Shown: positions 43,979-51,716 of the stretch, in pieces | How positions within the stretch are numbered: the stretch's first letter is position 1 | Layout of the letters: each line of letters starts with the position of its first letter | Source: Treponema sp. | GTDB taxonomy: Bacteria > Spirochaetota > Spirochaetia > Treponematales > Treponemataceae | Assembly (NCBI GenBank): GCA_014804005.1 | Contig: JAAVAP010000023.1 | Coordinates: 28,272 to 92,271, forward strand | Direction: 5' to 3' | Length of the DNA: 64,000 nucleotides | Program-made: the position numbers and the translations under genes | The notes under the pieces: generated by a model | What the model saw: the letters and a program-made list of their open reading frames with translations, nothing else | Told to the model about the DNA's origin: nothing | The model's database searches: none

Positions 43979-45037
43979 TTACAATCCTTCATATGTTTTA
44001 GGTAATTGTTTTCGTTTTTTATTTTTATACCGAAGAATGTATATAAACTGGAAATGTAATTTTATTGCAAGCAGTAAAACTGTTTGTTTTAATTGAGTTA
44101 TATCTTTTAGAAAATCAGTCAATATAATTTTTAATGAGATTTCTCTTCGTATGATGGATAGTTTTTTATCCAGATGTTCACATTTTCTGATAGAATTTTG
44201 GATAAATATTGACAATGAAAGTAAGACTAACTTATCTTTCTTATATTTATAGAAAAAAGGCATAGATTGTTTTGGACAGAATTCTTTAAAAACAGACTCT
44301 GTTTCTGAAACTACAAATAGATCATCCATAATTCTTTTTTCCGAAATTTGCTTTCCTGCACTTCCGAGTGTATATCGGTAATAGTATAAGCACGGCTTTA
44401 TAAAACAAATTGAATTCATCCGCTTGTAAATTTGTAAATAAAAGAGATAGTCTTCGCCATTTCTCATGGTTTCATCAAATCGCACAAAATTTATGTTTTT
44501 TGTAAATTTAATCAATTTGACAACAGCCAGTTGGAGAATTTTTGACAATGTTTTATCAGCCCTAATTTTTGGAAAATTTTCAAAAAATTCTTTTTTGTTA
44601 TAGACTAATTGATTGCTAAAACAACACTCTTTAAAAAACATATCAGAATTTTCACTAAAACAATTTTTTGGCATTTCTTCCTTAAAACCGCATATTACCA
44701 AATCAGCATTTGTTTCTATTGCCGCTTTATACAAAGTTAAAAAATAATTGGAATCAACCCAGTCATCGCTATCAATAAATGTAATGTATTCTCCCTTTGC
44801 AATATCAAGCCCTGTATTGCGTGCCGATGACACACCTCCATTTATCTTGTGAATAACTTTTATGCGACTGTCTTTTATTGCGTATTCATCACAGATTGAA
44901 GAGGATTTATCTGTTGAGCCGTCATCAACTAGAATAAGTTCAAAATTTGCAAATGTCTGCTTTAAAATGGAATCAACGCAGTTTGCAAGATATTTTTCCA
45001 CATTGTAAACAGGAACGATACAAGAAATAATAGGCAT
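43979..45037 (-). CDS. GT2 glycosyltransferase
   Basis: The protein has 352 residues. The GT-A motifs I-V-P-V-Y-N-V-E-K-Y-L, L-V-D-D-G-S-T-D-K-S and F-I-D-S-D-D-W are at the N-terminus; the C-terminal 150 residues are basic and helical. It adds a sugar to the growing glycan repeat unit. Its ATG follows the TAA of the preceding gene immediately (TAAATG), with AGGAGG inside that gene. The DNA is very A/T-rich. Confidence 0.88.
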   Translation of the reverse strand: MPIISCIVPVYNVEKYLANCVDSILKQTFANFELILVDDGSTDKSSSICDEYAIKDSRIKVIHKINGGVSSARNTGLDIAKGEYITFIDSDDWVDSNYFLTLYKAAIETNADLVICGFKEEMPKNCFSENSDMFFKECCFSNQLVYNKKEFFENFPKIRADKTLSKILQLAVVKLIKFTKNINFVRFDETMRNGEDYLFYLQIYKRMNSICFIKPCLYYYRYTLGSAGKQISEKRIMDDLFVVSETESVFKEFCPKQSMPFFYKYKKDKLVLLSLSIFIQNSIRKCEHLDKKLSIIRREISLKIILTDFLKDITQLKQTVLLLAIKLHFQFIYILRYKNKKRKQLPKTYEGL

Positions 45038-46282
45038 TTATGCAGCCCTCCTTGAAAGAGGGGCTGCATATATTATGCTGTTATACCCCCCCCAATCCAG
45101 TTTTTGCGTTAGTTTTATATTTTGCTTTCTTTCACTATCCCTAGAATCAATCAGTTCATACCATTTTTTCATAACATTTTCCTTAAGAAAATTATTTGAA
45201 TGAGCAAATGCAGACATCCCCATTTTTTGTCTTATTCCTTCATTTTTCATCAGGAACATGATTTTTTCAGAATACGCATCTATGTTTCCATCCTTAACCA
45301 AATAGCCTGTTTCTGTATTTTTTATAATATTTCTAGGACCTGTTCGCACATCAAAGGCAACAACAGGCAATTTGTTCTGCATAGCCTCCAAAGTAACGAG
45401 GGAAAAAGATTCAGAGTATGAGGTAAGGGTGTAAATTTTTGATTTCCTCATATACCTAAAGACTTCGTTATTGTCCAATCTTCCTAATAGCTCAACATTA
45501 GCATTCAAATTTTTCTCAATTACAAGATTTTTTATATTTTCAAATTCATTTCCGTCTCCTATAATCAGAAGTTTCCAGTCTGTAATTTCTTTGCAAATCA
45601 TTTCCCAAATAGTTATAAGCCTGTCAAATCCCTTTATCCTGCTAAATCTTCCAACGGCAATAACATAGTTTTCTCTTTTTTCTTCAACATAATTTTGTTG
45701 GTCTATAAAATTTGGAATTACTATAACTTTAGTAAATGAATTTTTCTTTCTTAATGCTGATTCTATTTCTTTCTTAAAGGTTTCATTCAGTTGTACAAAT
45801 ACATTTATATGCTGGTATTTGGTTACAAAGTCATTAAGTTCTTCTTTTGAATAATCATTATGTAATTGGGCAATAATGAAATTAGATTTGTCTGTATTTT
45901 TTGAAATAATTGTTGAATACTCATTACGGGTAGAGATTACTATTGAATTCCTTGTTTTTCTTATCAGTTTTCGAACTGCATTCAATTCAACCTGTTTATG
46001 AAAAAAACGTTTCACTTTTCTTATTAGTCTACAAAGGATATTTAATTCAATCTGTTTATGGCTACAGCATTCGATTTTTATTTCTTCATTCAATTTCCTT
46101 TTTGTTAAAAAGACAACAGTAATTTTTTCAGCGATAGGGACTATGGGCTTACTGTGCAATATGATATATAAATTTACATTATAATCATTACGCTCACTCA
46201 AAGCATTAGCCAATGTAATAACAGCTTTTTCCAATCCACCAGATTCTAATTGTTGTACTATAAAAATAATTTCTTTCGACAT
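45038..46282 (-). CDS. GT4 glycosyltransferase with G8 tract near its end
   Basis: The protein has 414 residues. GT4 motifs are visible: Q-Q-L-E-S-G-G-L-E-K-A at the N-terminus, V-G-R-F-S-R-I-K-G-F-D-R-L, and S-E-S-F-S-L-V-T-L-E-A-M near the C-terminus. Eight Gs at 45093-45086 encode W-G-G about 18 residues before the stop. In the present frame translation ends directly at the next gene's ATG. The start is behind GAGG. Confidence 0.85.
   Translation of the reverse strand: MSKEIIFIVQQLESGGLEKAVITLANALSERNDYNVNLYIILHSKPIVPIAEKITVVFLTKRKLNEEIKIECCSHKQIELNILCRLIRKVKRFFHKQVELNAVRKLIRKTRNSIVISTRNEYSTIISKNTDKSNFIIAQLHNDYSKEELNDFVTKYQHINVFVQLNETFKKEIESALRKKNSFTKVIVIPNFIDQQNYVEEKRENYVIAVGRFSRIKGFDRLITIWEMICKEITDWKLLIIGDGNEFENIKNLVIEKNLNANVELLGRLDNNEVFRYMRKSKIYTLTSYSESFSLVTLEAMQNKLPVVAFDVRTGPRNIIKNTETGYLVKDGNIDAYSEKIMFLMKNEGIRQKMGMSAFAHSNNFLKENVMKKWYELIDSRDSERKQNIKLTQKLDWGGYNSIIYAAPLSRRAA
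45086..45093 (-). repeat. G8 homopolymer (C8 on + strand)
   Basis: Followed by TATAA on the coding strand, as with the tracts at 31853 and 35155. Seven or nine Gs would end translation about 40-50 nt earlier. Confidence 0.9.
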
Positions 46283-46353
46283 TTCGTCCTCTGTTAGTAT
46301 TAAATTTAAATATTCCAGTTATATTTTTTACACAGGAATTGCAAACCTGTCAT

Positions 46354-47820
46354 TCATTTTTCAAATTCCTTATGCTTTAGGGTATTTATTTTTACAGATA
46401 CTGTTGCCAAAATTTTCACTGCGATTTGATTTTTCAGCAAAATTAAAAGCAAACTATAAACTGTTATGCTAGAAAAAATTCCGAACCATAAAGAAATTGC
46501 TGTATTCTTAAAGATTCTTGTTATAGTAATGAGTCCAAGAGCCATAATTGCTGTAGCAAATATATATTGGAGAAAATCCTTTGCAATATATTTTAATGAA
46601 ATCATTTTTCTTGCAAATATAAAGTATGCAATTGTAACTATGCTTTCTGCGCAAATTGTTGCGATTGCAGCACCCATTGAGCCAAGTTTTGGAATTAAAA
46701 GTAAATTTATTACAAAATTTACAACAGCACCGATGCATTCAGAAATCATTGTATATTTCTCTTTTTTGCAACTAAAGAAAAGTTGACCGCCAATTACATT
46801 GCCCAATGCAATTATCACTATAATTGGATTCATAATGCGCATTGTATTGGTCGCAGGAAGGTAAAGTTCGCCACTAAATAGTAAAATTATTTTAGGAGCA
46901 AGTATATTCAATCCAACTGTTGCAGGAAGTGAAAGCAGTAATACGAATGATAAAATTTTGTAAAATAATTCAAAAAAAGCATTGTTGTTTTTATAAAATA
47001 GGTTAGAAAGTCGTGGAAGTGTAACTCCTAATGCAGCTGTTATCAAACTTAAAACAAGCCTGTTTATTTTTGTTGCTGCCGAATAATACCCTACTTGAGT
47101 TTCTGTGGATAAAAAGCCTAGCATTGAAGTATCAAAAATAGTATAAATGCTTGTGATTAGTGCCATGGAGAAAAAAATAAAAATTGGCTTAAAATGCTGT
47201 TTTAAATTTAATGGCTGAGAATTTCTGAAAGAAATAAATTTTCTACTATAAAAAAGATTGCATATACTTGATCCCCCTGATGCAATTACATTGAGCAATG
47301 CATATTGCAGATAGTCTTCCTTCGTTCGGACTGTCAGAAAAAGTAGAGAAAGACTTATTATTTGGAAAACTATTGAACGAATTGTGATATATGAAAATTC
47401 TTCAAGAGCGGTGAATAGCCAACTTAATGAAATTGTTTCAAAAATAATTGACAAGCCACAAACAAGTAAAAGAGGGGTAATAATAGAAAGGCGTGGAACT
47501 GTTAAAATTGTAATAAAAAAAAGAGAAATAGAAGTTGTCATTGATAAAATGTTTATGATAAAAATTTCTTTGGTAAATTTGCTTAGTTTTACCTTGTCAT
47601 TTCTAATAGACGCGGCTTCTCTAATGGCGTACGAACTTATTCCAAGCCCTGCAATGATTGAAAAGTATGAAACTATTGATTGTGCAAAGCGAACTTTTCC
47701 AATTCCATCGGGCATAAGAATTCGTGATGTATATGGAAATGTAATAAGAGGATAAATCAAGGTCATCATAGAGCGAATTACATTTAGAATTGCGTTTTTC
47801 TTTATAGATTTTTCGCCCAT
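46354..47820 (-). CDS. Wzx-type O-antigen/polysaccharide flippase
   Basis: The protein has 488 residues with about twelve to fourteen membrane helices of the MOP/Wzx family (starting N-A-I-L-N-V-I-R-S-M-M-T-L-I-Y-P-L). It moves lipid-linked glycan units across the inner membrane. The last 25 or so residues (K-I-L-A-T-V-S-V-K-I-N-T-L-K) are encoded by DNA homologous to a relB gene read in another frame. Very A/T-rich. The ATG is behind AAGGGA. Confidence 0.88.
   Translation of the reverse strand: MGEKSIKKNAILNVIRSMMTLIYPLITFPYTSRILMPDGIGKVRFAQSIVSYFSIIAGLGISSYAIREAASIRNDKVKLSKFTKEIFIINILSMTTSISLFFITILTVPRLSIITPLLLVCGLSIIFETISLSWLFTALEEFSYITIRSIVFQIISLSLLFLTVRTKEDYLQYALLNVIASGGSSICNLFYSRKFISFRNSQPLNLKQHFKPIFIFFSMALITSIYTIFDTSMLGFLSTETQVGYYSAATKINRLVLSLITAALGVTLPRLSNLFYKNNNAFFELFYKILSFVLLLSLPATVGLNILAPKIILLFSGELYLPATNTMRIMNPIIVIIALGNVIGGQLFFSCKKEKYTMISECIGAVVNFVINLLLIPKLGSMGAAIATICAESIVTIAYFIFARKMISLKYIAKDFLQYIFATAIMALGLITITRIFKNTAISLWFGIFSSITVYSLLLILLKNQIAVKILATVSVKINTLKHKEFEK
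46359..46436. repeat. 78-bp relB remnant inside the 3' end of the flippase gene
   Basis: About 85% identical by eye to 43604-43681. In the relB frame it still reads E-K-S-N-R-S-E-N-F-G-N-S-I then K-N-K-Y and ends in the equivalent stop. Confidence 0.85.
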
Positions 47821-47829
47821 TTATTTCCC

Positions 47830-49578
47830 TTAAAAATTATATTTTAATCCCAAATTAACATCTAAATTAAAGCGTAAAGCATTTTTTGCGTTATCATTTT
47901 GCGGATTCATATCAAAGACACCTACAATTCCACCATTTATTACAAAAGAGTTTGTAATAAAATAAGAAGTCTGAATTCCTGTTGATAGCAAAGCCCTTAT
48001 ACTATTTTCTCGCTCTATGTTTTCTTTCTCCGTATCCATATACATAGTATAATCCAAATCGGGATTCACTCGTTGAAAAAAGAAATTTGTCAATCCTTTT
48101 GGATAAACAAGTTTAAAACCAATATACTGGCTGTTTCCGCCTGTACCAATTCCAGCTCCAAGCCATTGACCTCTATTAGTATATCCCTGCGTTATTATAT
48201 GATGTGCATAAAAAGTTGAATACCATGAAATAATTCTATCATAATCAGCAGAACATTCAAGGAAAGTCACTTCAATTAGTAATTCTGCTTTCAAATCTTG
48301 GGAAAGATTAAACGCTTTTTTTCCTCCAAGTGTCCAAGCTTGCGTGTGGAATGGATAGCGTAACACATGTTGCATGCTCGGGGAAAAATCATTTCGTGCC
48401 CATTCAAGATAAATCTCAAATCCCGCTATAGGGAGTTGGTAGTCAAATGTCAGCGAGAATCTTTGGTCATTATTGTCCTTCCCTCCGTCCATGTTCGGCA
48501 CATAAATTCTAAACAAACTGTACGCGCTCATGTCGTCCCATTTGCTGAGCATCGTCCTGTTAATCCCAATCGTCAGCCCCTTAAAAATCCCCGGCAACGA
48601 CCATGCGGCTGAAACTCCTGAAATCAGATTGCTGTCGTTTGAGTCTATGGTGTCAAAATAATCTGATTCACTAAGTTTTCCCCACCAACATCGCAGTTCC
48701 AAGTCGCCGAGATGCCAGTTCACTTTTGGAATTACTATGGCTTGTTTGCGCAAGCCGATGTCGAATTTCGGGTAGGACGGCGCGTTGTTTGAATGGATAA
48801 TCGGATTGAGCTGCGCAGGACCGAGCCACATTGCCTGCGTACCAAAACCGACGGTGAGCGTCCGCCATGAATAGCGGACTTCGGTGTCGCCCCAGTCGAA
48901 CGTAAAGAACGGCTTGTCTCCGAAGCGTTGCGGCGCGTCGATGGAAGTCACGCCGTAATAGCCATATTCCGCCGCACCGCCGGAGAATATCGTCGGGTTT
49001 CCGTCCTTGTCAGTTCCGGCGTAATTCGGCCTGATGTAGTCAAACGCCATATTCTGCGAAAAGCTCACCTGTGGCTTTATCGTCAGTTCAAGCCCGTAGA
49101 CTTCGAGCCGCGCGCCGGCAGTCAGGCTGGTGTTGTAGCCTTTTCCTTGCCACAGTGCGCCGTCGTTCTGGCCGTATGGCGCGGCGGTGTTGAAGCTGTT
49201 GTACCATTCCGGCCCGTAGATTTTGAGGAACACCCCCTGCGGAATGCCGCGCAGGTAGCCGTTCTCCGAAGCCGTGTGCGGCTGCCAGAGCGTGCGCATG
49301 TTGCCGAGGTTGTTGTGCTGCCACGGGTGGGCGAGTGGCTCTTCCACCGTCTGTTCGTTGCCGTCCTCGTCCGTGAAAGTCGTTGTCTCCGTGCCGATGC
49401 TCCAGACCGAATCGCTGAGCGTTCGGTAGTTCAGCGTGGGGCGTTGCGTGATGCCTTGCAGGGCGAGAAAATCGTAGTATTCTTCTTCGGTTGACTTGAG
49501 GGCTTCCTGAGCCGAAACCGTCATCGCGGCAAAAAAAAGCGCGGCCAGCAGGAATACCGTTCGTGCGAATTTATTCAT
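47830..49578 (-). CDS. Wzi-like capsule assembly outer-membrane protein
   Basis: The protein has 582 residues with a signal peptide ending A-M-T-V-S-A-Q. Barrel motifs include N-N-L-G-N-M-R, R-Y-S-W-R-T-L-T-V-G-F-G-T-Q-A-M-W-L-G-P and E-I-Y-L-E-W-A-R-N-D, matching the capsule-assembly Wzi family; it ends in Phe. It would anchor or display the glycan. The 5' part (above about 48.6 kb) is G/C-rich and the 3' part A/T-rich, which suggests a recombinant gene. It is leaderless in architecture. Confidence 0.8.
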   Translation of the reverse strand: MNKFARTVFLLAALFFAAMTVSAQEALKSTEEEYYDFLALQGITQRPTLNYRTLSDSVWSIGTETTTFTDEDGNEQTVEEPLAHPWQHNNLGNMRTLWQPHTASENGYLRGIPQGVFLKIYGPEWYNSFNTAAPYGQNDGALWQGKGYNTSLTAGARLEVYGLELTIKPQVSFSQNMAFDYIRPNYAGTDKDGNPTIFSGGAAEYGYYGVTSIDAPQRFGDKPFFTFDWGDTEVRYSWRTLTVGFGTQAMWLGPAQLNPIIHSNNAPSYPKFDIGLRKQAIVIPKVNWHLGDLELRCWWGKLSESDYFDTIDSNDSNLISGVSAAWSLPGIFKGLTIGINRTMLSKWDDMSAYSLFRIYVPNMDGGKDNNDQRFSLTFDYQLPIAGFEIYLEWARNDFSPSMQHVLRYPFHTQAWTLGGKKAFNLSQDLKAELLIEVTFLECSADYDRIISWYSTFYAHHIITQGYTNRGQWLGAGIGTGGNSQYIGFKLVYPKGLTNFFFQRVNPDLDYTMYMDTEKENIERENSIRALLSTGIQTSYFITNSFVINGGIVGVFDMNPQNDNAKNALRFNLDVNLGLKYNF

Positions 49579-49584
49579 GATGCG

Positions 49585-49614
49585 ATTATATCATACTTTT
49601 GGGATGCGTTGCAA
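49585..49614 (-). promoter_or_regulatory. Promoter of the Wzi-like gene
   Basis: TTGCAA (49614-49609), 18 bp, TATAAT (49590-49585), then 6 nt to the ATG. There is no Shine-Dalgarno site. Confidence 0.65.
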
Positions 49615-49756
49615 TCACCAGCGGGACATTCGCTACGAAAGAATAAATATTTATAAAATAGTTTGCAACGAAACCGTATTTAAAATCATCAGAGCCATTT
49701 ACGTTGCAAATTTTAAATATTCCGACATTGCGATTTGCATTTTTTGCAAAAAGCAC

Positions 49757-49786
49757 TTGACACAATTTGCAATTTTGTGATACACT
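49757..49786 (+). promoter_or_regulatory. tRNA-Asn promoter
   Basis: TTGACA (49757-49762), 18 bp, TACACT (49781-49786), 22 nt before the tRNA. Confidence 0.65.
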
Positions 49787-49808
49787 TTTTCTACGCTTAA
49801 AAAGCGTT

Positions 49809-49881
49809 GCTCCCTTAGCTCAGTCGGTAGAGCAACGGACTGTTAATCCGTGTGTCGCTGGTTCAAGCCCAGCAGGGGGCG
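49809..49881 (+). tRNA. tRNA-Asn (GUU anticodon)
   Basis: The acceptor arms GCTCCCT and AGGGGGC pair with one T-G wobble, the anticodon loop is CTGTTAA and the T-arm is GCTGG-TTCAAGC-CCAGC. CCA is not encoded; a T-run follows. It marks the right border of the glycan island. Confidence 0.95.
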
Positions 49882-50009
49882 TTTTTATTTTCATTATAAA
49901 TGTGTTTAACGAAATACCATTTATCAATCATAAATTGTCGATTTTAACGTAATTCTGCCACGCCGACTTTTAGCAAATTTCATCCGCAAAAATTAACTTC
50001 TTGATAGAT

Positions 50010-50117
50010 TCAATTATAAAATTTTATTCCATCTGCCATGACATCATTTGGAAATTTTTCAAACACGTTTGTTTTGGATTCAAACATTTTCCCCAGCGAT
50101 TTTCCGTTTCGTTCCAT
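50010..50117 (-). CDS. Possible 35-residue small protein
   Basis: An ATG frame with a weak GGGAA site lies after the metY terminator. It begins MERNGKSLGKMFESKTNVFE and has no known motif. The rest of the 49882-50194 gap shows nothing else. Confidence 0.25.
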   Translation of the reverse strand: MERNGKSLGKMFESKTNVFEKFPNDVMADGIKFYN

Positions 50118-50141
50118 ATTTTCCCATGTTCGCCGTAGAAC

Positions 50142-50176
50142 AAAAAAATCCCCGGCACGCCGAAACGCACCGGGGA
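50142..50176 (-). terminator. metY terminator
   Basis: TCCCCGG pairs with CCGGGGA across a 14-nt loop, followed on the minus strand by a run of Ts. Confidence 0.85.
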
Positions 50177-50194
50177 GACCTGCGGAATTACGCA

Positions 50195-51469
50195 TCACGC
50201 GTTGTCCAACGCCTGCTTCAAGTCCGCAATCAAATCTTCCTTGTTTTCAAGGCCGCACGAAAATCGCACCAAGCCTGCGGGGATTCCTGCCGCCGCGAGC
50301 TGTTCGTCGGTCATCTGTCGGTGTGTGCTCGTCGCGGGATTGAGGCAGCAGCTCCGCGCGTCCGCGACATGCGTTTCGATCGCCGCCAATTTCAGCGACT
50401 TCATGAATTTTTGCGCGGCATCGCGTCCGCCTTTCAGCTCAAACGAAACCACTCCGCAGCCGCCGTTCGGCAGATATTTTTGGGCGAGCGCAAAATATTT
50501 GTTTCCGCGCAAGTGCGAATAATTCACCGATTCCACTTTCGGATGCGAGGCCAAAAATTCCGCCACCGCCTGGGCGTTTTCCACATGGCGCGCCATGCGG
50601 ACGTGGAGCGATTCCAGTCCCAAATTCAAAATGAACGCGCTCTGCGGAGACTGGGTGCAGCCGAAATCGCGCATGAGCTGCGCGGTGCATTTGGTGATGA
50701 ACGCGCCAGCCTTGCCGAATTTTTCGGCGTAAGTGATTCCATGGTAGGAATCGTCGGGCGCGCAAAGCCCGGGAAATTTTTCCTTGTGCGCCATCCAGTC
50801 GAACTTGCCGGAATCGACAATCGCGCCGCCAACGCACGCGCCGTGTCCGTCCATGTATTTTGTGGTGGAATGCGTCACGATGTCCGCGCCCCATTCGATC
50901 GGGCGGCAATGCACCGGAGTGGGGAACGTGTTGTCAACGACGAGCGGCACTCCGTGGGCGTGTGCGACCTTCGCGAATTTCTCAATGTCCAAAACCGTGA
51001 GCGCGGGATTTGCAATCGTCTCGCCGAAAACCAGTTTCGTGTTCTCGCGGAACGCCGCGTTCAGTTCCGCTTCCGAAGCGTCGGGAGAAACGAACGTGAC
51101 TTGGATTCCCATTTTCGCCATCGTGACGGAAATCAAGTTGAACGTGCCGCCGTAAATCGAAGACGAAGCCACGATGTGTCCGCCGTTTTCGCAAATGTTG
51201 AACATTGCAAAAAAATTCGCGGCCTGTCCGCTTGAAGTGAGCATCGCGGCAGCCCCTCCCTCAAGCGCGGCAATCTTGGCGGCGACAAAATCGCACGTGG
51301 GATTTTGCAGGCGCGAATAAAAATAGCCGCTCGCCTCCAAGTCAAAGAGCCGCCCCATGTCTTCGCTCGTGTCATATTTGAACGTGGTGGATTGCACAAT
51401 CGGGATTTCGCGCGGCTCGCCGTTTTTGGGCGTGTAGCCCGCCTGAACGCATTTTGTTTCGATTTTCAT
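50195..51469 (-). CDS. metY: O-acetylhomoserine sulfhydrylase
   Basis: The protein has 424 residues, the length of MetY rather than of MetB. The PLP lysine is in H-S-T-T-K-Y-M-D-G-H-G, and S-G-Q-A-A-N and Y-S-R-L-Q-N-P-T are present. It makes homocysteine from O-acetylhomoserine and sulfide; metF in the same window supplies methyl-tetrahydrofolate for the next step. Leaderless in architecture. Codons are G/C-rich. Confidence 0.92.
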   Translation of the reverse strand: MKIETKCVQAGYTPKNGEPREIPIVQSTTFKYDTSEDMGRLFDLEASGYFYSRLQNPTCDFVAAKIAALEGGAAAMLTSSGQAANFFAMFNICENGGHIVASSSIYGGTFNLISVTMAKMGIQVTFVSPDASEAELNAAFRENTKLVFGETIANPALTVLDIEKFAKVAHAHGVPLVVDNTFPTPVHCRPIEWGADIVTHSTTKYMDGHGACVGGAIVDSGKFDWMAHKEKFPGLCAPDDSYHGITYAEKFGKAGAFITKCTAQLMRDFGCTQSPQSAFILNLGLESLHVRMARHVENAQAVAEFLASHPKVESVNYSHLRGNKYFALAQKYLPNGGCGVVSFELKGGRDAAQKFMKSLKLAAIETHVADARSCCLNPATSTHRQMTDEQLAAAGIPAGLVRFSCGLENKEDLIADLKQALDNA

Positions 51470-51475
51470 AAAGAC

Positions 51476-51504
51476 ATGCTATCACGAATTTGCAAAAAGC
51501 GCAA
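51476..51504 (-). promoter_or_regulatory. metY promoter
   Basis: TTGCGC (51504-51499), 17 bp, TAGCAT (51481-51476), then 6 nt to the ATG. There is no S-box or other riboswitch leader. Confidence 0.55.
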
Positions 51505-51559
51505 GTCTGCAGAAAATGCACAAACATTATTTTTAGTCGAAATTCAAATTTTAAATTAA

Positions 51560-51712
51560 TTATTTGGGCGGCTTTTTGTTGCGCTGCGCTTCACAAAAAT
51601 CAGGCTTTTCGCACTTCGCCGTCTTGCGCGGCTCATCCTTCCGTGCGCACTTCGTGCTTTCTACAGGACTGCCTGCGGCAGGTGCTACAATCCTTGCCGC
51701 ACGCATTTAGCG
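51560..51712. repeat. GC-rich intergenic block, dispersed-repeat candidate
   Basis: About 150 bp of skewed sequence with short internal palindromes (CGCACTTCG, GTGCGCACTTCGTGC, CTGCCTGCGGCAGG). It lies upstream of the divergent metY promoter, at the 3' side of coaBC. It encodes nothing recognised and resembles the 10386 block in style. Confidence 0.35.
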
Positions 51713-51716
51713 AATT

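Noticed and set aside
31258..49620. Prophage or insertion-sequence island
   Set aside because: No integrase, transposase, phage structural gene or terminal inverted repeat was seen; the genes are glycan-related.
51470..51560. Riboswitch leader for metY
   Set aside because: The promoter ends 6 nt before the start codon, so there is no room for a leader RNA.
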